64,000 nt of DNA from positions 1 to 64,000 of the forward strand of contig CACYGW010000022.1 in the NCBI GenBank assembly GCA_902774045.1, in the 5' to 3' direction. Positions within the stretch are counted from its first letter, which is position 1; each line of letters starts with the position of its first letter. The stretch is from an uncultured Bacteroidia bacterium (GTDB taxonomy: Bacteria > Bacteroidota > Bacteroidia > Bacteroidales > UBA932). The translations under genes and the position numbers were made by a program. The notes under the pieces are model-generated. The model searched no databases. It was not told the origin of the DNA and was given only the letters and a program-made list of their open reading frames with translations. Of this stretch, positions 37,511-45,436 are shown one piece after another.

Positions 37511-38398
37511 TTACAGGGCGCTGATGCCTTCTATCTGCACGTCTGCGCCTGCGGTGCGTCTTACAAGCCCCTGGAGCACCGTTCCCGGGCCTATCTCCAT
37601 AAAATATGAGGCACCATCGGCCATCATATTCTTTACGCTCTGCGTCCATCTTACCGGGCTGGTGAGCTGGGAGAGAAGATTGGATTTGATAACCTCAGGG
37701 TCTGTTTCTGCCTTGGCTGATACGTTCTGGTAAACGGGGCATTCGGGCGTATGGAACGGAGTGGCGCTTATGGCTTTTGCAAGTTCTTCGCGAGCAGGCT
37801 CCATAAGAGGGGAGTGGAAGGCGCCGCTTACGGCAAGGGGCAGGGCCCTCTTTGCTCCGGCGTCCTTTGCTTTCTGGCAGGCCTCTTCTACTGCGGATGC
37901 CTCTCCGCTAATCACTACTTGCCCCTCCGAATTATAGTTTGCGGCAACCACCTTGCCTTCTACGGAGGCGCAAATCTCTTCTATCTGCTCGTTTGTAAGG
38001 CCTATGATTGCAGCCATTGTTCCGGGAACCTTCTCGCAGCACTTCTGCATTGCTCCGGCCCTGATTGCCACAAGCCTCAGGGCATCTTCAAATTCAAGGG
38101 CTCCGGCGGCTGCCAGGGCAGAGAACTCACCGAGTGAATGTCCTGCTACCATATCGGGAGCAAAACCTTCGTAGCACTTTGCAAGAATTACAGAGTGAAG
38201 AAAAACGGCCGGCTGGGTAACCTTGGTTGCCTTCAGGTCCTCAGCAGAGCCGTCGAACATTATGTCTGTTATGTTAAATCCCAGAATGGAATTCGCTTTG
38301 TCAAAAAGCTCTTTTGCAACGGGGGAATTCTGATATAGGTCCTTTCCCATACCGGGAAACTGTGAGCCCTGACCAGGGAAAATATATGCTTTTTTCAT
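37511..38398 (-). CDS. fabD: Malonyl-CoA:ACP transacylase
   Basis: This 295-residue cytoplasmic enzyme transfers malonyl from CoA to acyl carrier protein for fatty-acid synthesis. The N-terminal PGQGSQFPGMG (8-17) and nucleophile motif GHSLG (86-90, Ser88) are present, and the later AFHSPLM segment carries the catalytic His. Length is normal. It lies upstream of nifJ, so acetyl-CoA formation and use could be co-expressed. Confidence 0.95.
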   Translation of the reverse strand: MKKAYIFPGQGSQFPGMGKDLYQNSPVAKELFDKANSILGFNITDIMFDGSAEDLKATKVTQPAVFLHSVILAKCYEGFAPDMVAGHSLGEFSALAAAGALEFEDALRLVAIRAGAMQKCCEKVPGTMAAIIGLTNEQIEEICASVEGKVVAANYNSEGQVVISGEASAVEEACQKAKDAGAKRALPLAVSGAFHSPLMEPAREELAKAISATPFHTPECPVYQNVSAKAETDPEVIKSNLLSQLTSPVRWTQSVKNMMADGASYFMEIGPGTVLQGLVRRTAGADVQIEGISAL

Positions 38399-38426
38399 TT
38401 CTTTTTAAACACTTTTATACGTATTG

Positions 38427-38434
38427 CAAAAGTA
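38427..38434 (-). promoter_or_regulatory. Likely -7 box of the fabD promoter
   Basis: Minus-strand TACTTTTG lies 29 nt upstream of the fabD ATG and matches TAnnTTTG. No exact TTTG box is seen 19-21 nt upstream, so the call rests on the -7 element. Confidence 0.45.
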
Positions 38435-38474
38435 ATAATTTTATCCGATAAAAGCGAATATTAAAAAGAATTTG

Positions 38475-38482
38475 TAAATTTG
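38475..38482 (+). promoter_or_regulatory. -7 box of the tRNA-Arg promoter
   Basis: TAAATTTG lies 35 nt before the tRNA 5' end. It continues as CATTCC, close to the CAGTCC found at the tRNA-fMet and ribosomal-protein promoters. The -33 box is not clear. Confidence 0.5.
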
Positions 38483-38517
38483 CATTCCTTTTTTGCAACA
38501 ATATTCAAAAAAGGCAC

Positions 38518-38592
38518 GCCCCCATAGTTTAATGGATAGAATTTGGGATTCCGGTTCCTAAGATTGGCGTTCGATTCGCCATGGGGGTACCA
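38518..38592 (+). tRNA. tRNA-Arg (CCG)
   Basis: The 75-nt sequence folds as a cloverleaf: acceptor GCCCCCA / TGGGGGT, anticodon loop TTCCGGT with anticodon CCG (decoding CGG), T-arm with GTTCGATTC, and an encoded CCA at its end. Confidence 0.93.
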
Positions 38593-38636
38593 CTTATTCT
38601 TTGCGCTCCAGGAAATCCTTCGGAAGCACTACTCTT

Positions 38637-39116
38637 CTAACGTTGCACCCTACATAATTGCCAAGAACCAACATCGGCAATAGAGTGATAGAACCCGCAT
38701 ACAATGAACAGCGGCACGCCAAAGATGACCGGCAGGATAGATTTCTTCTCCCGGTAAAGCCATACGGCAATGTCTATTATCATTCCGCAGCCAATGGCCC
38801 TTATGAATGACTTCAGCGGGCCCTGGGCCAGACGGCCGGCCACAACTTCAACCGCCCTTTCTGCACTGTCGCCCCCGACTGCGTGCACCATCAACCCGAT
38901 AAAAATACATCCCAGTACGTTAAATAACCAAATCCGTACAAGGGCTCCGATGTCGTTGGTAAAGCCGGCGCGGCCGGTATAAAGGGGAGTGGCAGATAAA
39001 ACTACGCTGATGAGCCCGAAGGCGAAAATCACGGCCCCTGGAATTCCACCAAGGGCAAGGTATCCGAAGGCCCCCAGGCCTATCAGGATACCGGCAAAAA
39101 TCGATTGTCTGTTCAT
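38637..39116 (-). CDS. Formate/nitrite-transporter-like membrane protein, probable 3' frameshift
   Basis: This protein (159 residues from the MNRQS start at 39116) is hydrophobic with about five membrane spans. Segments such as GAVIFAFGLISVVLS, LFTG-like PLYTGR and CGFYHSIADV resemble the FNT (FocA/NirC) fold, but it is much shorter than usual FNT proteins (about 250-280). After IAD the annotated frame ends in 14 unconvincing residues, whereas the neighbouring frame stays open to 38594 and reads VLGNYVGCN, like the last FNT helix. One extra base near 38676-38682 would explain this. The longer frame from 39143 is not preferred. Substrate cannot be assigned. Confidence 0.65.
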   Translation of the reverse strand: MNRQSIFAGILIGLGAFGYLALGGIPGAVIFAFGLISVVLSATPLYTGRAGFTNDIGALVRIWLFNVLGCIFIGLMVHAVGGDSAERAVEVVAGRLAQGPLKSFIRAIGCGMIIDIAVWLYREKKSILPVIFGVPLFIVCGFYHSIADVGSWQLCRVQR

Positions 39117-39171
39117 AGTGCCAAGATACGATTTTTTTGGCAATTCAGGATAAAAAAGGGCGAATATTTTT

Positions 39172-39179
39172 TATATTTG
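39172..39179 (+). promoter_or_regulatory. -7 box very close to the NSS transporter start
   Basis: TATATTTG ends only 6 nt before the chosen ATG at 39186. Transcripts from it would have almost no leader. The position also rules out the longer frame that begins at 39105. Confidence 0.55.
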
Positions 39180-39185
39180 CAAAAT

Positions 39186-40550
39186 ATGGTCAACAGAGAA
39201 CAATTCAGCGGCAACATAACGGTTATTATGGCAATGGCCGGATCGGCCATAGGCCTTGGAAACATCTGGCGCTTCCCTTATGTAATGGGGGAACACGGTG
39301 GTGCCGCCTTCATCCTGATTTATCTTTTATCCTGTGCTTTCATAGCACTTCCCATTTTTTATGCGGAGTGCATAATAGGAAGAAGGGGTGGGTCAGATAC
39401 TTTTGGGTCGATGGCTTCCCTGGCTCCCGGCAGCAGGTGGCCCAAGGTGGGGCTTCTTACCGTTATAAGTCCCTTGTTGATACTTAGTTACTATAGCGTT
39501 GTGGGCGGGTGGTCAATTCACTTTCTCATTAGCTCCTTCAGTTACTTTGATGTGGCTGACGGCGCGGAGGTAACCGGCCACTTTGGGAAATTCATCTCCT
39601 CGGTAGAGTCTCCTCTGCTGTCCCACTCGCTCTTTGCCGCCCTTGTGGCTGCCGTAGTGCTGGCCGGGGTAAAGAAAGGAATAGAAAAATTCACAAAAAC
39701 CACTATGCCGGTACTCTTCGTGCTCATAGTGGCCATAGTAGTTTTCTCGCTAACCCTGCCCGGGGCCTCCAAGGGAGTTGAATACCTTGTGAAGCCTGAT
39801 TTTGGCAAGGTGGGGATGAAGGGCGTGGCCGCCGCAATGGGACAGGCCTTCTTCTCTATGTCGCTGGGAGTTGGAACGGTACTCACCTACGCTTCCTATA
39901 TGAAGAAGAAGAGCAATCTCCTGGTTACCGGCGTTGGTACCGCCATTTCCGATTTTCTGTTTGCCATTCTTGCCGGCTTCGCCGTTATACCTGCGGTCTT
40001 TGCAGCCGGCCTCTCACCCGAATCGGGCCCCGGAATAGTGTTTGAAACCCTGCCCTATATTTTTGTAAAAATGGGCGCCGGAATGCCCTGGCTCACAGTA
40101 GTCCTCTCTGCCGTATTCTTCCTTATGGTGCTTTTTGCCGCCCTTACCTCTGCCATATCAATGCTGGAAGTAGGCGTCGCATACCTTGTAGAAGAAAAGC
40201 ACATAAGAAGAAAGCGTTCCGTGTTTTTCCTCACCTTCTCCGTATGGCTGGTGGGAATACTCTGCTCCCTGTCCTTCGGGCCGCTCTCCGGGGTTTCCCT
40301 GCTGGGCTTCTCTATCTTTGATTTTCTGGACAAACTATGCTCCAACTTCCTTCTGCCGCTGGGCGGTCTGCTATTCACCCTCTTTGTGGGCTGGCGTATG
40401 CCCCGCGCAGTAGTTCTGGACGAGTTTTCCAACGGGGGCACCCGTCCATTCAACGTAAGGGTTTATCCAATCCTTAGGACGCTAATCCGTTACGTGGCCC
40501 CCATAGGCATAGTGATAATTTTCTTCTCTTCACTGCTGATAAGCGAATAA
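39186..40550 (+). CDS. Sodium-dependent NSS-family transporter
   Basis: This 454-residue inner-membrane protein belongs to the neurotransmitter:sodium symporter family (LeuT-like), which usually takes up amino acids with sodium. The N-terminal signature AGSAIGLGNIWRFPYVMGEHGG (about 17-38) is intact, including the unwound TM1 region and the RFPY sodium/gate motif. About 11-12 spans follow. The start at 39186 gives the usual short tail before TM1. Substrate cannot be assigned. The AAA ATPase gene starts 9 nt downstream. Confidence 0.93.
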   Translation: MVNREQFSGNITVIMAMAGSAIGLGNIWRFPYVMGEHGGAAFILIYLLSCAFIALPIFYAECIIGRRGGSDTFGSMASLAPGSRWPKVGLLTVISPLLILSYYSVVGGWSIHFLISSFSYFDVADGAEVTGHFGKFISSVESPLLSHSLFAALVAAVVLAGVKKGIEKFTKTTMPVLFVLIVAIVVFSLTLPGASKGVEYLVKPDFGKVGMKGVAAAMGQAFFSMSLGVGTVLTYASYMKKKSNLLVTGVGTAISDFLFAILAGFAVIPAVFAAGLSPESGPGIVFETLPYIFVKMGAGMPWLTVVLSAVFFLMVLFAALTSAISMLEVGVAYLVEEKHIRRKRSVFFLTFSVWLVGILCSLSFGPLSGVSLLGFSIFDFLDKLCSNFLLPLGGLLFTLFVGWRMPRAVVLDEFSNGGTRPFNVRVYPILRTLIRYVAPIGIVIIFFSSLLISE

Positions 40551-40559
40551 TTTTTTGCA

Positions 40560-41720
40560 ATGGAGACAGCATTCGAATACTCTGCTCAAGTAACCGGAAC
40601 AAATTTTCTGGGCAGGAAAGACGATGTTGCCATTATTGGCAATATGATGGTCCAGGGAGAAAGCCTGGCGCTTTACGCCCCGCCCAAAAGCGGAAAAACC
40701 TCCCTCATACAGCAGTCCCTGCTGGAACTCAGGAAGAACGGCCGCAGTTTTATGGCCGCCAACGTGGATATGCTGCCTGTCCGGGAAGATGCAGACTTTT
40801 TTATCGCTTTTGGCAATGCGGTCATGGGGCTGCTGGGCGTTTCTCCGGAGGAGTACTCCCAGTTCATGTTCCAGTATTTTCACGGAACCCATTTTGTTTT
40901 TGACAAGGCTGCTTACCAGGACAGGGGAGCGATAGTTTCCGTAAACTGGGACCTTGACGATAAAGACTTTGAGACAATGCTCCGCTTCCCCTTCCATTAT
41001 TGCCGGGACAACCACGCCAACCTTGTGCTCATCCTGGAAGAATTCCAGAACGTCCGGATGCTGCCTTCCGGCGACAAGATATGCGCCCTGCTTGGCAACA
41101 TCATCCGGGAGTTCAAGCCCAGGAAGACAGACAGCCCCTGTTGCAATATTATTTTTTCCGGGTCGATGGTTAATGCAATGGAGAATATATTCCGCCGCAA
41201 TCTCTGGTTCCATCGGATCGTAGAATGTGTACAGATGAGGCCCGTGGACGAAAAAGACATCGTGGACTATGTTTATAGAAGGCTTTCCTTCACAGGAAAG
41301 GAGATAGACCGATCCCTGCTTCTTGGCGTATGCCGCCTCTTCCGCTGCAACGTCTGGTACATCAACCACTTCGTATCCATCTGCGACTATCTGGCCAGGG
41401 GTTACATAGTAGAGAATGTTATGACAGAGGGCCTGAAATCCCTTATCTCCGTTCATTCGCCGCGCTTCTTCTCCATTGTAGAGGATCTTACCACCCATCA
41501 GGTAAACTTCCTCAAGGCCACCCTGCAGGGGCACAGGAGATTCAGTTCTTCGGAAATTATCAAACAGTATAAACTCAATAGTTCCGCCAATGTGCGCAGG
41601 GTAAAAGAGGCCCTGATGAAAAAGGAGATTCTTGTCTTCGACGACAAGGACGATCCCATTTTCCAGGACCCGCTGTTCGAGTATTGGATGAGAAAGTATT
41701 ATTTTGGACTTGAAAACTGA
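40560..41720 (+). CDS. AAA-type ATPase with C-terminal winged helix
   Basis: This 386-residue protein matches the archaeal-type/MNS-class STAND-like ATPases. NFLGRKDD (15-22) precedes the Walker A motif PPKSGKTS (41-48); Walker B is LVLILEEFQ (about 155-163). The C-terminal part (about 310-386) looks like a winged helix (SSEIIKQYKLNSSANVRRVKEAL). Members bind nucleic acid or act in signalling, but most are uncharacterised. It is placed between the NSS transporter and the sirtuin (5-nt gap), possibly as one operon. Confidence 0.78.
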   Translation: METAFEYSAQVTGTNFLGRKDDVAIIGNMMVQGESLALYAPPKSGKTSLIQQSLLELRKNGRSFMAANVDMLPVREDADFFIAFGNAVMGLLGVSPEEYSQFMFQYFHGTHFVFDKAAYQDRGAIVSVNWDLDDKDFETMLRFPFHYCRDNHANLVLILEEFQNVRMLPSGDKICALLGNIIREFKPRKTDSPCCNIIFSGSMVNAMENIFRRNLWFHRIVECVQMRPVDEKDIVDYVYRRLSFTGKEIDRSLLLGVCRLFRCNVWYINHFVSICDYLARGYIVENVMTEGLKSLISVHSPRFFSIVEDLTTHQVNFLKATLQGHRRFSSSEIIKQYKLNSSANVRRVKEALMKKEILVFDDKDDPIFQDPLFEYWMRKYYFGLEN

Positions 41721-41725
41721 CAGTT

Positions 41726-42433
41726 ATGGCAGAAAAAAAGAATCTCGTCGTTATAACCGGCGCCGGAGTAAGCGCAGAGAGCGGCCTGGATACCTTCCGT
41801 GACTCCGGAGGCCTGTGGGGCAAGTACGACCCTCAGGTAGTGGCCTCCATAGAAGGCTGGCACGCAGACAGGGTTCTACTAATTAACTTTTATAATGAGC
41901 TTCGCGCGGGCCTGGCTCAGAAAAAGCCCAATAAGGCTCACGAACTCATAGCCTCCCTGGAAGATAGGTTCAACGTTACCGTCGTTACCCAGAATGTGGA
42001 CAATCTTCACGAGAGGGCGGGAAGCACAAAGATAATCCACCTGCACGGAGAACTGACCAAGGTTCGTCCGGAGTATGGCGAGTACGACCGAACATACTCC
42101 GAGAAAGAAGTGATAGACATTGGCTACGACACCATCGCCCTTGGAGACAAAGCCCCCAACGGCAGCCAGCTCAGGCCTCACATAGTGTGGTTCGGAGAGG
42201 CCGTGCCCAAGATAGAGGCCGCCATAGATGCAGTGCAGGCCGCCGATATACTTCTTATCGTGGGCACTTCGCTCCAGGTTTATCCGGCTGCAGGGCTGTA
42301 TCGCTACGCAGAGCCGCATATTCCTATCTACATAATAGACCCCAAGGAGCCGCCGGTCCGCGATAAAAGACTCATCCATATCAAGGATGTGGCCACCTCC
42401 GGTATGGAAACTTTTATCAATAAAGTGTTGTGA
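41726..42433 (+). CDS. cobB: NAD-dependent protein deacylase (sirtuin)
   Basis: This 235-residue sirtuin removes acyl groups from lysines using NAD. It shows GAGVSAESGLDTFRDSGGLW (12-31), TQNVDNLHERAG (88-99), the catalytic His107 in HLHGEL, and the GTSLQVYPAAGL motif. The small domain has none of the four zinc-binding cysteines of E. coli CobB; the segment between RPEYGEY and QLRPHIVWFGE is Cys-free. This zinc-less form seems to occur in other Bacteroidota sirtuins as well. Its stop overlaps the -33 box of rpsU. Confidence 0.93.
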   Translation: MAEKKNLVVITGAGVSAESGLDTFRDSGGLWGKYDPQVVASIEGWHADRVLLINFYNELRAGLAQKKPNKAHELIASLEDRFNVTVVTQNVDNLHERAGSTKIIHLHGELTKVRPEYGEYDRTYSEKEVIDIGYDTIALGDKAPNGSQLRPHIVWFGEAVPKIEAAIDAVQAADILLIVGTSLQVYPAAGLYRYAEPHIPIYIIDPKEPPVRDKRLIHIKDVATSGMETFINKVL

Positions 42434-42457
42434 TTCAAAAAAGAATTCTTACCTTTG
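42427..42457 (+). promoter_or_regulatory. Promoter of rpsU
   Basis: GTTG (42427-42430), a 19-nt spacer and TACCTTTG (42450-42457), continuing as CAGTCC, precede rpsU. The -33 box lies within the last codons of cobB. Confidence 0.7.
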
Positions 42458-42490
42458 CAGTCCGCTTAAGAAAAAGGAGGTGGAAAAACG

Positions 42491-42685
42491 ATGATTATAG
42501 TACCTGTAAAAGAAGGCGAGAACATAGAGAGAGCTCTTAAGAGATTCAAGAGAAAGTTCGAGAAGACCGGCGCTATCCGTGAGCTTCGCGCACGTAAAAA
42601 TTTTGAGAAGCCTTCAGTTAAGAAAAGAATTCAGATGCAGAAAGCTATCTATGTACAGCATCTGCAGCTTCAGGACGAGCAGTAA
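42491..42685 (+). CDS. rpsU: 30S ribosomal protein S21
   Basis: This 64-residue basic protein joins the small subunit near the anti-Shine-Dalgarno region. The sequence has the S21 start (VPVKEGENIERALKRFKRKFEK) and a basic C-terminal helix. A strong AGGAGGT lies about 8 nt before the ATG. Good Shine-Dalgarno sequences at rpsU are notable in Bacteroidota, where S21 and related proteins hide the anti-SD. Confidence 0.95.
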   Translation: MIIVPVKEGENIERALKRFKRKFEKTGAIRELRARKNFEKPSVKKRIQMQKAIYVQHLQLQDEQ

Positions 42686-42697
42686 TCTGCCCGCCTA

Positions 42698-42726
42698 TAT
42701 GGCATAGAATGCCAATTTGTTTTATT
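42698..42726 (+). terminator. Hairpin after rpsU, possible terminator
   Basis: A perfect 6-bp stem TGGCAT / ATGCCA with a 3-nt loop is followed by a T-rich run. It is short, so termination may be partial. Confidence 0.5.
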
Positions 42727-42806
42727 TATGGCCGATGAGCCCTTAAAGAGCCGCCCAGGTTGGGAACGGACGCTTACGGCTGAAAACTTTAAGAGTTTTT
42801 ATAAAA
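42727..42806 (+). promoter_or_regulatory. Structured leader of rplU-rpmA
   Basis: Three stems can form: an outer GCCG / CGGC (42731-42780), an inner CCG-CCCA / TGGG-AA-CGG, and AAAACT / AGTTTT (about 42782-42799) just before the rplU ATG, which would cover the start. A ribosomal-protein autoregulatory leader is inferred. The same stretch has an open 31-codon frame from ATG 42728 to a stop at 42821-42823 (MADEPLKSRPGWER...), overlapping the rplU start; I cannot tell whether it is translated. No RBS precedes it. Confidence 0.4.
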
Positions 42807-43118
42807 ATGTACGCAATTGTTGATATTGCAGGACAGCAGTTCAAAGTAGAAGCTGGTTCCAAGATTTTTGTCAACCGTCTCGCAGCAAAGAAAGACGAGA
42901 CCGTAGAGTTTGACAAGGTGCTCCTCGTAGAGAATGAGGGCGCAGTTAAAGTAGGTGCTCCTTATGTAGAGGGTGCTGTTGTAAAGGCTACCGTACTTGC
43001 AGATGACATCAAGGCAAAGAAGGTGCTTGTTTTCAAGAAAATCCGTCGTAAAGGCTACCAGAAGCTCAACGGTCACCGCCAGAAGCTTACCTGGATCCGT
43101 GTAGATGCTATTGCTTAA
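42807..43118 (+). CDS. rplU: 50S ribosomal protein L21
   Basis: This 103-residue large-subunit protein starts MYAIVDIAGQQFKVEAG and has the C-terminal KKIRRKGYQKLNGHRQKLTWIRV block typical of L21. It binds 23S rRNA next to L20. It is the first gene of the conserved L21-L27 pair, rpmA following after 20 nt. Confidence 0.96.
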   Translation: MYAIVDIAGQQFKVEAGSKIFVNRLAAKKDETVEFDKVLLVENEGAVKVGAPYVEGAVVKATVLADDIKAKKVLVFKKIRRKGYQKLNGHRQKLTWIRVDAIA

Positions 43119-43138
43119 CTATTTAAGAGGTATTTATT

Positions 43139-43399
43139 ATGGCACATAAAAAAGGTCAATCCAGTTCAAAGAACGGTCGTGAATCGCATAGCAAACGTCT
43201 GGGCCTCAAGAAATTCGGAGGTCAGATTGTAAAGGCTGGTAACATCATAGTACGTCAGAGAGGTACTGTTCACAACCCGGATACCAACGTTGGTATGGGT
43301 AAGGACCACACTCTTTACGCACTTGTAGACGGCACCGTTAAGTTCACCCGCAAGAGAAACGATAAGTCATTCGTATCAGTAGTTCCCTTCGAGAACTAA
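43139..43399 (+). CDS. rpmA: 50S ribosomal protein L27
   Basis: This 86-residue protein lies near the peptidyl-transferase centre. Its start, [16 protein letters not shown], is the mature form without the Firmicutes-type N-terminal extension. The G-rich [25 protein letters not shown] block is typical. A terminator follows. Confidence 0.97.
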   Translation: MAHKKGQSSSKNGRESHSKRLGLKKFGGQIVKAGNIIVRQRGTVHNPDTNVGMGKDHTLYALVDGTVKFTRKRNDKSFVSVVPFEN

Positions 43400-43434
43400 G
43401 GTACAGTGTACGGTATAATAGATTAAGGACTGCA

Positions 43435-43460
43435 CTCGGTACCCGTGTGCCGTCCTTTTT
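43435..43460 (+). terminator. Terminator after rpmA
   Basis: A stem AAGGAC / GTCCTT, extended inside by CAC / GTG, is followed by TTT. It separates rplU-rpmA from serS. Confidence 0.75.
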
Positions 43461-43490
43461 CAATTATCGGTTCATAAATTATTGTATTAT

Positions 43491-44756
43491 ATGCTTACGC
43501 TTAAGACAATCCGAGAGAATCCGGAACTAGTTATCAAGAAGCTCGCTGTAAAGAATTTTGACGCAGCGGCTCTGGTAGAAGAAATAATACGCCTGGACGA
43601 CAACCGCAAGGCCCTCCAGACAAAGAGCGATGCCCTGCTCTCCGAGCAGAAGAAATTCGCCGCCAAGATAGGGCAGTTTATGAAAGAAGGCCGCCGCGAT
43701 GAGGCAGAGGCCGCCAAGGCAGAGGTGGCTTCCCTCAAGGAAGAGAGCACCCGCCTGCTTGCAGAGGCAGACGAAAACAACAAGACTCTTGAAGCAAAAC
43801 TTGTGCTTCTGCCCAATCTCCCCTGCGACCTTGTACCCGAGGGTAAGGGTGCAGAGGACAACGTAGTGGTAAGAATGGGCGGTCCGGAACCTAACCTCCC
43901 CGCAGACGCAGTAGAGCACTGGGTTCTTGCAAAAAAATACGACATCATCGACTTTGATCTTGGCGTAAAGATAACAGGTGCAGGTTTTCCTGTATATAAA
44001 GGTAAGGGAGCCCGCCTTCAGAGGGCCCTTATCAACTATTTCCTGGACAAGAACACGGCCGCTGGTTACAAAGAGGTAGAACCTCCCGTGATGGTTAACG
44101 CCGCATCCGGTTTCGGTACCGGTCAGCTACCGGACAAGGAGGCTCAGATGTACTATTGCGGTCTGGACGATTTTTACCTTGTTCCTACCGCAGAGGTTCC
44201 GGTAACCAATATTTTCCGTGACGAGATTGTAGATACCCTTCCTCAGAAGCTCACAGCCTACACTCCCTGCTTCCGCCGCGAGGCCGGCTCTTATGGCAAG
44301 GATGTAAGGGGGCTTAACCGTCTGCATCAGTTCGACAAAGTAGAAATCGTGCGCGTAGAGAAGCCGGAAGACAGCTACGCTGCTCTGGAAGAGATGGTTG
44401 CCCACGTAGAGGGTATAGTTAAGGAACTTGGCCTCAAGTACAGGATACTTAGGCTCTGCGGCGGGGATATGAGCTTTACCTCCGCTATCACCTATGACTT
44501 TGAGCTTTGGTCTGCCGCACAGGGCCGCTGGCTGGAGATTTCTTCAGTTTCCAATTTCGAGAGCTATCAGGCCAACAGGCTTCATCTCCGTTATCGTGAC
44601 GAGTCTGGCAAGACTCAGCTCTGCCACACCCTGAACGGTAGTTCTCTGGCCCTGCCAAGAGTGGTAGCCGCCCTGTTGGAGGATAACCAGAAGGATGGCT
44701 ATATAGAGATTCCGCCGGTACTCAGGCCTTATACCGGGTTCGACCGCATAGATTAG
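43491..44756 (+). CDS. serS: Seryl-tRNA synthetase
   Basis: This 421-residue class II synthetase charges tRNA-Ser. It has the N-terminal two-helix coiled-coil arm (about 30-100, rich in Lys/Glu) and the catalytic core with motif 2 (TPCFRREAGSYGKDVRGLNRLHQF, near 255) and motif 3 (LNGSSLALPRVVAALLE, near 380). The ATG at 43491 begins MLTLKTIREN, the conserved SerRS start, and is preferred to the TTG at 43482. ruvC starts 8 nt downstream. Confidence 0.97.
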   Translation: MLTLKTIRENPELVIKKLAVKNFDAAALVEEIIRLDDNRKALQTKSDALLSEQKKFAAKIGQFMKEGRRDEAEAAKAEVASLKEESTRLLAEADENNKTLEAKLVLLPNLPCDLVPEGKGAEDNVVVRMGGPEPNLPADAVEHWVLAKKYDIIDFDLGVKITGAGFPVYKGKGARLQRALINYFLDKNTAAGYKEVEPPVMVNAASGFGTGQLPDKEAQMYYCGLDDFYLVPTAEVPVTNIFRDEIVDTLPQKLTAYTPCFRREAGSYGKDVRGLNRLHQFDKVEIVRVEKPEDSYAALEEMVAHVEGIVKELGLKYRILRLCGGDMSFTSAITYDFELWSAAQGRWLEISSVSNFESYQANRLHLRYRDESGKTQLCHTLNGSSLALPRVVAALLEDNQKDGYIEIPPVLRPYTGFDRID

Positions 44757-44764
44757 GCTTAACA

Positions 44765-45319
44765 GTGGACTCACCCAGAACCATACTAGGAATAGACCCC
44801 GGAACCAACCTGCTTGGTTTCGGGATTATTCGTGTAACGGGCCGCCGGGCAGAGTATGTAGATATGGGCGTGCTGGACTTGCGCAAGGAAAAAGATTCCT
44901 ACGCAAAACTAAAGTCAATCTTTGACTGTATATCAGAGGTCTGCAAGACATATGCTCCCGACGAAATGGCTCTTGAGAGCCCATTTTACGGGAAGAACGC
45001 CCAGGTTATTCTTAAGCTGGGAAGGGCTCAGGGGGCGGCTATGATGGCCGGGCTTAACTACGGGATAAAGGTGTACGAATATGCTCCCCGTAAAGCCAAG
45101 GAGGCAATAGTTGGTAATGGTGCAGCCTCCAAGGAGCAGGTAGAGATGATGCTGGAGAAGACCCTTGGGGTTAAGCTGGAGGCCAAATATTTGGATGCAT
45201 CAGATGCCCTTGCAATAGCTATGTGCCATTTCTATCAGACCACAAATCCTCTCTCCTCGGAGGGGGGGCGGTCAAGCTGGGAAAGCTTCGTCAAGGACAA
45301 TCCTGACAGAATTAAATAA
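44765..45319 (+). CDS. ruvC: Holliday junction resolvase RuvC
   Basis: This 184-residue endonuclease cuts Holliday junctions with RuvA and RuvB. The catalytic acids can be placed: Asp11 in GIDPGTN, Glu in ALESPFYG (about 76), and the Asp pair in DASDALAIA (about 148-151). The start is GTG at 44765. ruvA and ruvB are not in the window. It lies 8 nt after serS, so the two are probably co-transcribed. Confidence 0.95.
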   Translation: MDSPRTILGIDPGTNLLGFGIIRVTGRRAEYVDMGVLDLRKEKDSYAKLKSIFDCISEVCKTYAPDEMALESPFYGKNAQVILKLGRAQGAAMMAGLNYGIKVYEYAPRKAKEAIVGNGAASKEQVEMMLEKTLGVKLEAKYLDASDALAIAMCHFYQTTNPLSSEGGRSSWESFVKDNPDRIK

Positions 45320-45374
45320 AAAACTGCATTTTTTTACCGATTCGGTTAAACATCGGCCAAAGATAATTGTCTAA

Positions 45375-45397
45375 TGCTCGGTGCTTTGCTCCGAGCA
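45375..45397 (+). other. Hairpin in the leader of the 45437 outer-membrane gene
   Basis: A perfect 7-bp stem TGCTCGG / CCGAGCA holds a 9-nt loop (TGCTTTGCT), 39 nt before the chosen ATG. No T-run follows, so a terminator is unlikely. The rest of 45320-45436 has no clear promoter on the plus strand. Confidence 0.5.
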
Positions 45398-45436
45398 AGA
45401 CCGGATTTGAAAGAAAAAATGTGTATAATTCATAAG

